A DNA stretch of 64,000 nucleotides from Phytohabitans aurantiacus (GCF_027923225.1 NZ_BSDI01000030.1:125112-189111), one strand, 5' to 3'; positions 17,281-26,923 are shown, numbered from the stretch's first letter. Notes: a model not told the origin generated them from the letters alone. Made by a program: numbers and translations.

Positions 17281-19406
17281 GTGCCCGTCCCGACGAGTTC
17301 CCGCTTCTTCTCCTCGGCGGTGGCGAACAGGCCGGACGGGGCGACGATCTTCGACTCCACGAAGGGCTCCTCGGTCGTGGGCAGCGGCTCCCGCGAGCGG
17401 ATCGCCTTCCAACATACCCACATCGCGTTGGCGATGACGAGGATGACGAGGATCGCGAAGAGCGCCGACAATACACCGTCTACAGTGGAGTTGGTGACGA
17501 CGGCGTTCATGTCGTCGAGGCTCTTGGCTGGTGCCAGTACCTCGCCGCGGTCGAGGGCGTCGGCGTACCGGTCGCGCTGGGCGAAGAAGCCGATCGCCGG
17601 GTTGTCGGAAAATACCTTCTGCCAGCTCGCGGTCAGCGTGACGGCGGCGTCCCACGCCAGCGGTACGGCGGTGACCCAGGCCCACTTGAGACGCCCGCTC
17701 TTCACCAGGATCGTCGTGGCGACCGCCAGAGCGACCGCGGCGAGGAGCTGGTTGGCGATACCGAACAGCGGGAAGAGCTGGTTGATGCCGCCGAGTGGGT
17801 TGGTCACTCCGGTGTAGAGGAAGTAGCCCCAGGCGAGCACGACGACGGCGCTGGTGGCCCACAGTCCCGGCTTCCAGCTGACCCGCCCGATCGGCTTCCA
17901 GATGTTGCCGAGCGTGTCCTGCAGCATGAACCGGCCGACGCGGGTGCCGGCGTCCACTGTGGTCAGGATGAAGAGGGCCTCGAACATGATGGCGAAGTGG
18001 TACCAGAATGCTTTCAGTGAGGCGCCGCCCAGTACAGAGGCGAAGATCTCGGACATGCCCACGGCGAGTGTGGGCGCGCCACCTGTTCGCGCGACGAGAG
18101 TCTGCTCTTCGACCGCCGCGGCGGCCGAGGTGAGCTCCTGGGGTGAGATGGTGAATCCCAGGTTGGCGACGGCGGCCGATGCGCTCTCCACTGTGGAGCC
18201 GACGACGCCGGCGGGTGAGTTCATCGCGAAGTAGAGGCCGGGTTCGAGGGCACAGGCCGCGATGAGCGCCATGACCGCGACGAACGACTCCATCAGCATC
18301 GCACCGTAGCCGACGAGCCGCACCTGCGACTCCTTCTGGATCATCTTGGGCGTCGTGCCGGAGGAGATCAGCGCGTGGAATCCGGACAGCGCGCCACAGG
18401 CGATGATGATGAAGACGAACGGGAAGAGTTCCCCCGAGAAGACCGGGCCGGTGCCGGTGCTCGCGAACTTCGTCACCGCCTCGGTCTGCAGCGCGGGGGC
18501 GGCGATGACGACGCCGATGGCGAGCAGGCCGATCGTGCCCACCTTCATGAACGTCGACAGGTAGTCACGCGGGGCGAGCAACATCCACACCGGCAGCACC
18601 GAGGCGAAGAAGCCGTAGACGACCAGGCAGATCGCGAGCGTCTCGGGGCTGAGGGTGAACGTGTCGGCGAGGCCGGACTCCTGTACCCAGCCGCCGGCAG
18701 CGATCGCGAGCAGCAGCAGCGCGACGCCGATGACGGTGGTCTCGATGACCCGGCCGGGCCGAAGTATCCGCAGGTAGAAGCCCATGAACAGGGCGATCGG
18801 GATGGTCATCGCGATCGAGAACGTGCCCCACGGAGACTTGGCCAGCGCGTTGACGACCACGAGCGCCAGTACCGCCAGCAGAATGATCATGATGGAGAAG
18901 ACGGCCACGAGTGCGGCGATACCGCCGACCGTGCCGATCTCGTCCCGCGCCATCTGCCCCAGGCTCTTGCCGTTGCGGCGCATCGAGAAGAACAGGATCA
19001 CCATGTCCTGTACCGCGCCGGCGAAGATCACGCCGAAGACGATCCACATCGTGCCGGGCAGGTACCCCATCTGCGCGGCGAGCACGGGGCCGACCAGCGG
19101 GCCGGCGCCGGCGATCGCCGCGAAGTGGTGCCCGACCAGGATGCGGCGGTCGGTCGGCTGGTAGTCGATGCCGTTGTCGAGCCGCTCGCCCGGGGTGGCC
19201 CGGCGGTCGTCGACGCGCAGCACCTTGTTGGCGATGAAGCGGGCGTAGAACCGGTATGCGATCACGTACGAGGCGATGGCTGCGATGACCAGCCAGACCG
19301 CGGAGATCTCTTCACCGCGGGACAGGGCGAGCACGCCCCAGGCCACGGCGCCGAGGATCGCTATGGCGGTCCAGATGATTACTGAGCGTAGTTTCAACCG
19401 GGACAA
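17277..19406 (-). CDS. cstA: CstA-family carbon-starvation transporter (pyruvate/peptide)
   Basis: A 709-aa, about 16-TM carrier. Conserved pieces include ILVGHHFAAIAGAGPLVGPVLAAQMGYLPGTMWIVFGVIFAGAVQDM, FHALISSGTTPKMIQKESQ and PLGGINQLFPLFGIANQLLAA. The length matches E. coli CstA (701 aa). The start is TTG 19406 with GGGAGG 5 nt upstream. The E. coli homologues CstA and BtsT import pyruvate; peptide uptake was proposed earlier. It is co-transcribed with ybdD and divergent from a sodium/solute symporter, suggesting a small-organic-acid uptake locus. Confidence 0.93.
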   Translation of the reverse strand: MSRLKLRSVIIWTAIAILGAVAWGVLALSRGEEISAVWLVIAAIASYVIAYRFYARFIANKVLRVDDRRATPGERLDNGIDYQPTDRRILVGHHFAAIAGAGPLVGPVLAAQMGYLPGTMWIVFGVIFAGAVQDMVILFFSMRRNGKSLGQMARDEIGTVGGIAALVAVFSIMIILLAVLALVVVNALAKSPWGTFSIAMTIPIALFMGFYLRILRPGRVIETTVIGVALLLLAIAAGGWVQESGLADTFTLSPETLAICLVVYGFFASVLPVWMLLAPRDYLSTFMKVGTIGLLAIGVVIAAPALQTEAVTKFASTGTGPVFSGELFPFVFIIIACGALSGFHALISSGTTPKMIQKESQVRLVGYGAMLMESFVAVMALIAACALEPGLYFAMNSPAGVVGSTVESASAAVANLGFTISPQELTSAAAAVEEQTLVARTGGAPTLAVGMSEIFASVLGGASLKAFWYHFAIMFEALFILTTVDAGTRVGRFMLQDTLGNIWKPIGRVSWKPGLWATSAVVVLAWGYFLYTGVTNPLGGINQLFPLFGIANQLLAAVALAVATTILVKSGRLKWAWVTAVPLAWDAAVTLTASWQKVFSDNPAIGFFAQRDRYADALDRGEVLAPAKSLDDMNAVVTNSTVDGVLSALFAILVILVIANAMWVCWKAIRSREPLPTTEEPFVESKIVAPSGLFATAEEKKRELVGTGT

Positions 19407-19563
19407 CGGGGCCTCCCGAGGGTCAGCGGCGGAGCAGCGGGGTTACATGGCAGAGTTGCCGGACCTGTGGAACTGGTTTACCGGAGATTTCTGCCGTGTT
19501 ACGTGTGAACCAGATGCCGCTGGTGCGCAACATAGGGTCAAGTTCCCCAAGCGGGTGGTGATC

Positions 19564-21030
19564 ATGCCCGAGTCCGCGACCGTAGCCGCGTTCCTCGCCG
19601 TCGTCGGCGGTACGTCGCTGGTCGCTGTCGGCGCGCGCTGGTTCCGGCGGGACGACTCGCTGCCCACGCTGGAGGGCTGGGCCCTGGCGAACCGGCGGTT
19701 CGGGGCGCCCACCACCTGGTTCCTGCTCGGCGGGACGATCTACACGGCGTACACGTTTGCGGCCATGCCCGGGCTCGTGTACGGCACCGGGGCGCTCGGG
19801 TTCTTCGCGCTCCCGTACACCGTGATCATCTACCCAATGGCGTTCGTGCTGCTGCCGCGGCTGTGGTCGGTGGCGCGCGAGCACGGGTACATCACGGTAG
19901 CCGACTACGTGAAGGGCCGGTACGACTCGGCGCCGCTCGCACTGGTGGTGGCGCTGACCGGGATCCTGGCCACGATGCCGTACATCGCGCTCCAACTGCT
20001 GGGCATCCGGGCGGTGCTGACGGCGGGTGGCCTGTACCCGCGCGGGCTGGCCGGCGACCTGGCCATGATCGCGGTGTTCGCGGTACTGGCGGCCGCCACG
20101 TACCGCCACGGCCTGCGCGCCCCAGCGGTGATCTCGATCGTCAAGGGCGCGGCGATCTTCGGGGCGATCCTGGCCGTGGTGGCGGTCGTCCTCGACGAAC
20201 TCGGTGGACCGGGGCGGATCTTCGAGAGCGCCGAGTCGCGGGACGCCGCCCTCACGCTCGACCCCGACCTGTACCCGGCTTTCGCCACCCTGGCCATCGG
20301 GTCCGCGATGGCGCTGTTGATGTACCCGCACGTCCTGACCGCCGCGTTCGCCGCGTCCGGCCCGCGTACCCTGCGGAAAGTCACGATCGCCCTCCCGGCC
20401 TGGACCGCGGTGCTGGGCCTGTTCGCGATGCTCGGGATCGCCGCGCTCGCGGCCGGCGTCGAGGCGCCGCCCGGCAACGCCGAATCGGCGGTGCCGCTGC
20501 TGGTCGAGCAGCTCATGCCGGCGGCGCTCACCGGAGTGCTCTTCGGGGCGTTCGTCGTCGGCGCGCTCGTGCCCGCGGCGGTGATGTCGATCGCGGCGGC
20601 GACGGCCTTCGTGCGGAACATCTACGTCGAGTACTTCCACCCGACCGCCACGCCGAAGCATCAGACCCGGATCGCGCAGCTCGTTTCGCTGACCGCCAAG
20701 GTGGGCGCGGTCGCGTTCGTGCTGGGCCTGCGCAACCAGGACGCCATCAACCTGCAACTGCTTGGTGGCGTCTGGATCCTGCAGACGTTTCCGGCGGTCG
20801 CGATCGGTCTTTTCACCACGTGGCTGCACAGAAATGCGCTGCTCGCCGGCTGGGCGGTCGGCATGGTCAGCGGCACGCTGCTGGTGGTGTGGGGCGGCTT
20901 TTCGGCGGTGGTTTCCGTGGCGGGTGTCCCGATGTACGCGGCGCTGGTCGCCTTCCTGCTCAACCTCGCCGTCGCCGTCGGCCTGACGCCGTACTTCACC
21001 GCCGCCCGGACGGCGGTGCGAGCATCATGA
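19564..21030 (+). CDS. Sodium/solute symporter (SSS family, monocarboxylate permease-like)
   Basis: A 488-aa, about 13-TM symporter. Conserved SSS segments include LEGWALANRRFGAPTTWFLLGGTIYTAYTFAAMPGLVYGTGALGFFALPY, HGYITVADYVKGRYDS and AFVVGALVPAAVMSIAAATAFVRNIYVEY. Closest by pattern to MctP-type monocarboxylate permeases, fitting the divergent cstA. Start taken at ATG 19564 (MPESATVAAFLAVVGG); the Shine-Dalgarno is weak. Its stop overlaps the ATG of an ECF sigma gene, an unusual coupling of a transporter to a sigma factor. Confidence 0.88.
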   Translation: MPESATVAAFLAVVGGTSLVAVGARWFRRDDSLPTLEGWALANRRFGAPTTWFLLGGTIYTAYTFAAMPGLVYGTGALGFFALPYTVIIYPMAFVLLPRLWSVAREHGYITVADYVKGRYDSAPLALVVALTGILATMPYIALQLLGIRAVLTAGGLYPRGLAGDLAMIAVFAVLAAATYRHGLRAPAVISIVKGAAIFGAILAVVAVVLDELGGPGRIFESAESRDAALTLDPDLYPAFATLAIGSAMALLMYPHVLTAAFAASGPRTLRKVTIALPAWTAVLGLFAMLGIAALAAGVEAPPGNAESAVPLLVEQLMPAALTGVLFGAFVVGALVPAAVMSIAAATAFVRNIYVEYFHPTATPKHQTRIAQLVSLTAKVGAVAFVLGLRNQDAINLQLLGGVWILQTFPAVAIGLFTTWLHRNALLAGWAVGMVSGTLLVVWGGFSAVVSVAGVPMYAALVAFLLNLAVAVGLTPYFTAARTAVRAS

Positions 21031-21539
21031 CGCCGATCGAGGTCGCCGCCGACCAGGACACGGCGCTCGCCGAGATCTTCCACTCCCAGTACGGGGCGAT
21101 GCTGCGACTTGCGGTGCTTCTCGGTGCCGACGACGCCGAAGACATCGTGGCCGAGGCGTTCTATCAGCTGTACCGGCGCTGGAAAAAGCTGCGCGAGACC
21201 CAGGCCGCGGTTCCGTACCTGCGTTCCGTGGTCTGCAACCTCACCCGGATGCGCCTTCGCCACCTCCAGGTCGTGCGCAAACACTCCACTCCGGACGCCA
21301 CCGAGCGGCCCGGCAGCTCCGCGGAGGCCGAGGCGCTGCTCCAGGACGATCAGCGGGCGCTGGTGGCGGCTCTCAAGCAGCTACCGACCCGGCAGCGGGA
21401 GGCGCTCGTTCTGCGACACTGGCTGGGCCTGCGGGAAGCCGAAATCGCCGCCGCGATGGGCATTTCCTGTGGAGCCGTGAAATCACATACCTCGCGCGGG
21501 ATGGCCGCCCTCACGCGCGTGCTGGAGGAAAGACGATGA
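21027..21539 (+). CDS. ECF sigma factor, SigE-like family
   Basis: A 170-aa sigma-70 group IV factor. Region 2 (FHSQYGAMLRLAVLLGADDAEDIVAEAFYQLYRRWKKLRE, then AVPYLRSVVCNLTRMRLR) and region 4 (LVAALKQLPTRQREALVLRHWLGLREAEIAAAMGISCGAVKSHTSRGMAALTRVL) are both complete. It belongs to the SigE-like group common in actinomycetes. It overlaps the symporter stop upstream and the next gene downstream (both ATGA), so it should be made in proportion to both. The small membrane protein after it is a candidate anti-sigma factor. Confidence 0.92.
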   Translation: MTPIEVAADQDTALAEIFHSQYGAMLRLAVLLGADDAEDIVAEAFYQLYRRWKKLRETQAAVPYLRSVVCNLTRMRLRHLQVVRKHSTPDATERPGSSAEAEALLQDDQRALVAALKQLPTRQREALVLRHWLGLREAEIAAAMGISCGAVKSHTSRGMAALTRVLEERR

Positions 21540-21820
21540 CAACCGGCAGTACCGAGGAACGCTTGCGGGAGACGCTGGACGCGCTCGCGGCGCAGGTCGA
21601 CGCGGCGCCGCCCGCGTACGGGCCAGCGCACGCGCAGTGGCGGCGGCGGGAGCGCCGGCGTCGTCTCATCCTCGCCGTACTGATCGCGATCGTCTTCGCC
21701 GTCGCCGATCTGATCGGGCTGTGGGCGCTCAACCAGGCGCCGGACCGGACGCCGGTCATCTTCGACGATCGCACCCGCATCAACGAGCCGGTTTCGCCGG
21801 CCGGCGTCAACCCGCCCTAG
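21536..21820 (+). CDS. Small single-pass membrane protein, candidate anti-sigma factor
   Basis: 94 aa. The N-terminal 45 residues are charged and helical (TEERLRETLDALAAQVDAA), followed by RRRERRRR, one transmembrane helix (LILAVLIAIVFAVADLIGLWAL) and a short outer tail. It starts inside the sigma factor stop (ATGA). Position and topology match small anti-sigma proteins paired with SigE-like factors, but no zinc-binding HxxxCxxC motif is present. Function inferred from context only. Confidence 0.75.
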   Translation: MTTGSTEERLRETLDALAAQVDAAPPAYGPAHAQWRRRERRRRLILAVLIAIVFAVADLIGLWALNQAPDRTPVIFDDRTRINEPVSPAGVNPP

Positions 21821-21873
21821 GACGATGGCGCCGTGGTGGCGTGACGAGAGCGCGCGCTTCTAGGTTGGCGGCC

Positions 21874-22338
21874 ATGATCAAGCTTCGCAGAGTGCTGACG
21901 GTGCTCGCCGCCGTGGTGGCAATCATCGGTGCGACCGGTGCGCCGGCCCTCGCCGTCGACGACGGCTTCTACACCACCAGCGCCACACCCAGTAACTGCC
22001 CCGCGTCCAGTTGGGGACCCAACTATCCCGCCGGCTATCTCTACTTTGTGGACTACGGCGAGGGTGACCTCAGCAACCCGGACAAGAACGACGACTACCT
22101 TCTCATCAAGGACACCTGCGCCGATGGCGACGGCGTGGTCGCGTTCGCCTGGCACAAGGGCGTGAAGAAGGGGCCCAAGTACCACGGGAAGGGCTACGAC
22201 GAGTACGTGGTCTGGGATCCGTTCGGCAACGTCGCCGCCGGTGAGCGGATCGGCATCCAGGTCTGCTCCCAGAACGGATCGGGCGGTACGCCGTACGACT
22301 GCGGAAGTATCATCTACCGCACGAGCCAGGACGGCTGA
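21874..22338 (+). CDS. Secreted small protein with four cysteines, function unknown
   Basis: A 154-aa protein with signal peptide (MIKLRRVLTVLAAVVAIIGA, cleavage probably after ALA) and a mature part of about 125 residues. There are four Cys (SNCPAS, DTCADG, QVCSQN, YDCGS), probably two disulfides, and many Tyr, Asp and Gly (YFVDYGEGDLSNPDKNDDYLL). TAGGTT lies 7 nt before ATG 21874, suggesting a leaderless mRNA. No family recognised. It ends 6 bp before a perfect palindrome shared with the end of the helicase gene. Confidence 0.75.
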   Translation: MIKLRRVLTVLAAVVAIIGATGAPALAVDDGFYTTSATPSNCPASSWGPNYPAGYLYFVDYGEGDLSNPDKNDDYLLIKDTCADGDGVVAFAWHKGVKKGPKYHGKGYDEYVVWDPFGNVAAGERIGIQVCSQNGSGGTPYDCGSIIYRTSQDG

Positions 22339-22344
22339 CCCTTT

Positions 22345-22400
22345 CGTGATCAGGGCGTCCCTCAAGTCGTTAGAACGACTTGAGGGACGCCCTGATCACG
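22345..22400. terminator. 56-bp perfect palindrome (27-bp arms), copy 1
   Basis: The arm beginning CGTGATCAGGGCGTCCC is repeated as its exact complement ending CGCCCTGATCACG around a 2-nt centre. It lies between two convergent genes. The TGATCA at its right edge provides the TGA stop of the GH35 gene (22396-22398). Copy 2 at 52910-52965 has the same position relative to its genes. A bidirectional terminator is likely; duplicated sequence suggests a dispersed element. Confidence 0.85.
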
Positions 22401-25053
22401 GTGTCGTTAGGTGGATGGCGCGCAGAGCGGGCTCCGCGGGGCCGGCCGTGCCGCGTAGCAGCAGCGTCAGCCGGGTGCCGGTGGCGGCCCAGGCGCCCGG
22501 TACCCACAGAATCTCGGCGTCGCCACCGGAGAAGCGTGGCCGTGCCGGGTCGTCGAGCCACACCCGCCCGATGCACTCGCCGGCGGCCCAGCCGGTCGCC
22601 CGTACCTGCGCACCCGCCAGCCGGATGACCCAGCCCACAGTGGACGGTGGCAGGTCGACGTCGAGCCAGGTCTCCTCGCCCGCTTCGAGACTGACCGGCA
22701 GCTCGACCGCCGCACCGGCGGAGACCGTGTTCGCGTACGCCGTCAGCGCCGCGTCGTCTTCGACCGCGCAGGACCAGCCGGTGACCGGCCGCAGGCCGAG
22801 CAACTCCGCCCGTACGCCCGGACCGCTGGGGTTGTGCGGCATCGTCACCGACACGCGATCCGTGCCCGCCGGCAGTAGCAGCCACGGGTTTTCGGGGTGG
22901 ACGGTCACCGCCGCACCACCGTCGACCGCGACCCGCACCGGTTCGGCCAGGCCGGCCAGGTGCAGCGCCGAATCGCCACTACCGGGGATCACCCGGGTGT
23001 ACGTCGTGGGAAGCCCCACCCGGGTGCTGCTCCAACCGCCGAGCGTACGCGTCGGGGCGGGCTGGCCGGCCCACTGCTCGTCGCCGCTGACGGTCCACAG
23101 TGCCGACAGGTCACGCACCGACTCGACCGTCCACACGGTACCGAGACCGCGTAGGGCGCCGAGCTTCAACGCGGGCAGGCGGTCGTCGTCGAAGTTGGCG
23201 TGTCCCCAGATCTCGACCGTGGCCCGCACGTCGGCAGTACCAGACACGTCGCGCACGTCGATCCGCTCCGTGCCGCCGAAGCCGGCGATCGTCGGGCTGA
23301 CCCGGCCCGCGATCGACAGATCGGTCATGTCGGCGGCGCCGACGATGAGCAACTCGTCGATCCCGGTCAGGTCGGCCGTCGTGGTGTACGTGCCGCGTCC
23401 ACGGTAGACACCCAGCGACTCCAGAGCCGGCGGCAGCTCGTGCTCCGTGACAGCCGCGACCACCGACGCGCCGGAGGAGTGCGCGGCAGCGGTCGCGGTG
23501 ACGGCAGCCGGTTCCGCCGGCGCGCCGGCACGGCGCAGGGCCGACAGCACATCGGTGCCGGCGGTGGGGCGGCCCGCTCCCGGTGCGGGAGCCACGTCGG
23601 TGACGCCGTCGGCGTGTAGCGCGGTGAGCCGGGCCGCTTCCGCCGGCGGCACCACCACGAGCGTCACGCCTGTGCCGGGCACGTCGACGGTCGTGCCCAC
23701 CGGGATGACGAGCGGTGGGTGTCCAGAAAGGACGACCGTCACCGGTACGGCGGAGGAGAAGGCGAGCGCCAAGCGCCCGTCTTCGGCGGCCACCGCGACC
23801 AGGTCGGCCGAGGCCAGGGACAGCGTCAGCTCGGCGCCCCACTGTCGCAGCGGGACGTCGAGCAGCACCAGCGGGCACGCGTCGCCGGGTACCTCGATCG
23901 TCACCCCGTCCAGCGTCGCCGTGCCGGATTCGGCGCCCAGGTTGGGCAGTGCGAGCAACTGCCCGCCGCCGTCGAGGTCGAGCGCCGCCAGCGTGGTACT
24001 GGTCGGAAAGTCAGCCGTGACCTCGAAACGCGGCACCCCCGACGTGGCAAGCGCCAGCCGCGCTCCGAGCGCGTCGACGACCCGTGCCAGCACCTGCGCC
24101 TCGACGAACTCCGCCCGCTCCACGCCGGTCGACGAGACGTAGCCGCCGAAGTCGTAGCCGTGGCTCATCAGGTTGCCCGGCGCGCCCCAGTTGCCGCTCG
24201 ACGGCGTGTACCCGAAGTTCCAGCCGGACGACTGGAGGTACGGTGCGATCAGCGACGCGCCGCTGGCCAGCAACCGCCGCAGCGTGCGGTGCCGCCGGTT
24301 CGTCTCCGTCACCAGCAGCGGCAGCCCGCGGTCGGCGAGCAGGCCCGCGTACCGGCGCACCTCGCCCTCGATGTGCGGCGAGTCGTCGTCGGGGTAGAAG
24401 TTGCAGGCCGGTACGACACCGGCCACGTCACCGGTGGCCCCGGCCAGGTCACCCTGCCCCGCACACGCGATCATCGGCACGGTGATGCCGTAGTTGACTG
24501 ACTGGTCACGCAGCGCGGTGATGTATCCCGTGCGGTCGGCACAGTCGAAGAAGTCCAGCTCGTTTTCGAGCTGCACCATGATGACCGGGCCGCCGTTGGT
24601 GTATTGCCGTTCGGCGATCAGCGGCAGCACCTGGTCGAACCAGGCGCGTACCTGTGCGAGGTACCGCGGCTCGCTCTGCCGCACCCGCAGCTGCGGGTCG
24701 AGGCCCAGCCACGCCGGCAGCGCGCCACCGTCCCATTCGGAGCAGATGTAGGGGCCGGGCCGCGCGATGACGTACAGCCCGGCGGCGTGCGCCAGATCCA
24801 GGAAGGTGGCGACGTCACGCCGGCCCTCGAACGACCACTCGCCGGGCGCCGTCTCGTGAAAGTTCCACGGCAGGTACACGTCGACGCACGTGTATCCGGA
24901 CGCCCGCACCTGCGCCAGCCGCGCGGCCCACTCCTCGCGCGGTAGGCGGAAGTAGAACAGCGAGGCGCAGAGCACCAGCCTGGGCTGGCCGCCGATCCGG
25001 ATGCCACGGGCGTCGAGCTCGACGCCGCTCCTCACAATGGTCTGAACGCTCAC
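22396..25053 (-). CDS. GH35-type beta-galactosidase-like glycoside hydrolase
   Basis: An 885-aa cytoplasmic enzyme (no signal peptide). The N-terminal barrel has GQPRLVLCASLFYFRLPREEWAARL, VYLPWNFHETAPGEWSFEGRRDVATFLDLA, IARPGPYICSEWDGGALPAWL and IMVQLENELDFF. The NE is the acid/base of GH35, and LLVTETNRR carries the probable nucleophile. Several beta-sandwich domains fill residues about 400-885. The start is GTG 25053, overlapping the permease stop (GTGA). It is the last gene of a sugar ABC operon, so it probably trims the imported oligosaccharide inside the cell. Its stop codon lies in a palindrome shared with another locus. Confidence 0.85.
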   Translation of the reverse strand: MSVQTIVRSGVELDARGIRIGGQPRLVLCASLFYFRLPREEWAARLAQVRASGYTCVDVYLPWNFHETAPGEWSFEGRRDVATFLDLAHAAGLYVIARPGPYICSEWDGGALPAWLGLDPQLRVRQSEPRYLAQVRAWFDQVLPLIAERQYTNGGPVIMVQLENELDFFDCADRTGYITALRDQSVNYGITVPMIACAGQGDLAGATGDVAGVVPACNFYPDDDSPHIEGEVRRYAGLLADRGLPLLVTETNRRHRTLRRLLASGASLIAPYLQSSGWNFGYTPSSGNWGAPGNLMSHGYDFGGYVSSTGVERAEFVEAQVLARVVDALGARLALATSGVPRFEVTADFPTSTTLAALDLDGGGQLLALPNLGAESGTATLDGVTIEVPGDACPLVLLDVPLRQWGAELTLSLASADLVAVAAEDGRLALAFSSAVPVTVVLSGHPPLVIPVGTTVDVPGTGVTLVVVPPAEAARLTALHADGVTDVAPAPGAGRPTAGTDVLSALRRAGAPAEPAAVTATAAAHSSGASVVAAVTEHELPPALESLGVYRGRGTYTTTADLTGIDELLIVGAADMTDLSIAGRVSPTIAGFGGTERIDVRDVSGTADVRATVEIWGHANFDDDRLPALKLGALRGLGTVWTVESVRDLSALWTVSGDEQWAGQPAPTRTLGGWSSTRVGLPTTYTRVIPGSGDSALHLAGLAEPVRVAVDGGAAVTVHPENPWLLLPAGTDRVSVTMPHNPSGPGVRAELLGLRPVTGWSCAVEDDAALTAYANTVSAGAAVELPVSLEAGEETWLDVDLPPSTVGWVIRLAGAQVRATGWAAGECIGRVWLDDPARPRFSGGDAEILWVPGAWAATGTRLTLLLRGTAGPAEPALRAIHLTTP

Positions 25054-25952
25054 TTGACCCCCGCGCTTCCACCGCTGATGTCCATCTCGTACAGGTACCG
25101 CTGGCCCAAGTAGTACACGATGATCATGGGCAGCGTGAGCAGGATCGAACCCACCATCACCAGGTTCCATGGTGGCGCCTGCATCGCCGCCGAGGTGCTG
25201 CTGATGTACTGGATGCCGAGTGCCAGCGGCATCTTCGACTCGTCGTTCAGGTAGATCAGCGGACCCATGAAGTCACCCCACGTGTATGTGAGGGTGAAGA
25301 TGCCGATGGCGATGAGGGCTGGCATCAACATCGGCAACATGATCCGGCGGTAGACGCCGAAGAAGCCCAGACCGTCGATCATGGCGGCCTCGTCGATCTC
25401 CTTGGGCAGCCGCGACACGAACTGCCGCACCAGGAACACGTTGAACCCGTTCGAGAAGAAGTTCGGGATGATCAGCGGCAGGAACGTGTTGATCCAGCCC
25501 AGCTCCTTGAACAGGATGAACTGCGGGATCATCGTGATCTGGGTCGGGATCATCATCGTCGCGATGACCACCATGAAGAGCGCGTTCTTTCCGGGTGCCC
25601 GCAGGCGCGCGAAGGCGTACCCGATCAACCCGCTGGAAAGCATCTGCCCAGCCACCGCGAAGAGCGAGATGATTACGGAGTTCAGCAGGAAACGGCCCAT
25701 CGGCAGGCTGGTGTCGAAGACCCGGGTGAAGTTCTCCCAGTGGAACTCGCGGGGGATGATCGAGAACGCGTTGGCGTTGACTGTCTGATCAGACGACAGC
25801 GCGATCGACACCACCAGCACCAGCGGCACGCTCAGTACCGCTGAGACGATCATCAGCGTCGCGTACGTGAAGGGTGTGGCGCGGAAAGCGCGTGGGGTGC
25901 GGGTCTCCTTGGCCGTCGGCCGGTCGACGGCGACGTCGGTCAGGACCGCCAT
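25050..25952 (-). CDS. Carbohydrate ABC transporter permease (MalG-like)
   Basis: A 300-aa, six-TM permease of the CUT1 family. The EAA loop reads EIDEAAMIDGLGFFGVYRRIMLPMLMPAL, the contact site for the ATPase. Start ATG 25952 with GGAGG upstream and overlapping the previous permease stop (ATGA). It forms the inner-membrane channel with the other permease. No ATPase gene is in the operon, so a shared MsiK-type ATPase elsewhere is expected. Confidence 0.93.
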   Translation of the reverse strand: MAVLTDVAVDRPTAKETRTPRAFRATPFTYATLMIVSAVLSVPLVLVVSIALSSDQTVNANAFSIIPREFHWENFTRVFDTSLPMGRFLLNSVIISLFAVAGQMLSSGLIGYAFARLRAPGKNALFMVVIATMMIPTQITMIPQFILFKELGWINTFLPLIIPNFFSNGFNVFLVRQFVSRLPKEIDEAAMIDGLGFFGVYRRIMLPMLMPALIAIGIFTLTYTWGDFMGPLIYLNDESKMPLALGIQYISSTSAAMQAPPWNLVMVGSILLTLPMIIVYYLGQRYLYEMDISGGSAGVK

Positions 25953-26923
25953 CACTTCACCTCCGTCTCGTAGAAGACCCACTTACGGGCGGTCCGGAAG
26001 GCGATGAGCGTGAAGCCGAGGATCACCAGGAACAGCAGCCACGAGATCGCCGACGCGTATCCCATGTGGTAGAAGGCGAACGCCTGGTCGAAGAGGAACG
26101 GCACCATCATCACGCTGGCCTCTTCCGGCGCCTGGGTGGCGCCCCGGGTCAGCACGTACACCTGCGAGAAGACCTGGAACGCGCCGATGATGCCCATCAC
26201 GAGGTTGAAGAAGATGATCGGCGTGAGCTGCGGGACGGTGATGCTCCAGAACTGCCGCATCGGGCTGGCACCGTCCACTTCGGCCGCCTCGTAAAGCTCC
26301 TTCGGGATGCCTTTCATAGCCGCGAGCAGCAGGACGGTCGCGCTACCGACGCCCCAGATCGACAGCAGGATCAGCGACGGCTTCACCCAGGTCGGGTCCA
26401 GCAGCCACGTCGGGCCGGGGATGCCGGCGAGGCCGAGCAGGTCGTTGAGCGGCCCAGACGGCATCAGCACCATCTTGAAGACCATCGCGGCCGCTACCAG
26501 CGGCACCAGCGTTGGCAGGTAGATGAGGGTGCGGAACAGCTTGCGCGCCCGCACCTGCTTGTTGAGCAGGTTGGCGAGCCAGAGCCCGATCAGCAGACCG
26601 AGCGGCACCGAGATCGCCGAGTAGTAGATGGTGTTCTTGAGCGCCGTCCAGAAGACCGGGTCCTCGGTCAGCAGTTGGCGGTAGTTGTCCAACCCCACGA
26701 AGTTGGGTGTGGTGAACGAGTCCCAGTCGGTCAGCGAGAGGTAGATGGAAGCCACCATCGGCCCGAAAAGGAACACCAGGAAGCCGACGATCCATGGCGA
26801 GGCGAAGAGATAGAACCAGAGCGCCTCCTTGCGCCGGCGGCTGCGCAGCCCCGCCAGACGCGTGGGAGCCGACCCCGGGGCGGCACCAGCGCGTGCCGGT
26901 GCCGCCTCCGCGAGATTGGTCAT
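25952..26923 (-). CDS. Carbohydrate ABC transporter permease (MalF-like)
   Basis: A 323-aa permease. The N terminus is basic and cytoplasmic (RLAGLRSRRRKEALWFYLF), then six TM helices. The EAA loop reads PKELYEAAEVDGASPMRQFWSITVPQLTPIIFF. It pairs with the MalG-like protein encoded downstream. It is preceded by a 127-bp intra-operon spacer after the binding-protein gene, with a small stem (GACC...GGTC) and two GAGCGTAGCGA repeats, which may lower permease expression relative to the binding protein. Confidence 0.93.
   Translation of the reverse strand: MTNLAEAAPARAGAAPGSAPTRLAGLRSRRRKEALWFYLFASPWIVGFLVFLFGPMVASIYLSLTDWDSFTTPNFVGLDNYRQLLTEDPVFWTALKNTIYYSAISVPLGLLIGLWLANLLNKQVRARKLFRTLIYLPTLVPLVAAAMVFKMVLMPSGPLNDLLGLAGIPGPTWLLDPTWVKPSLILLSIWGVGSATVLLLAAMKGIPKELYEAAEVDGASPMRQFWSITVPQLTPIIFFNLVMGIIGAFQVFSQVYVLTRGATQAPEEASVMMVPFLFDQAFAFYHMGYASAISWLLFLVILGFTLIAFRTARKWVFYETEVK

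Noticed and set aside
22345..22400. Attachment site or IS end
   Set aside because: No recombinase gene, target duplication or cargo; terminator-like position between convergent genes fits better.
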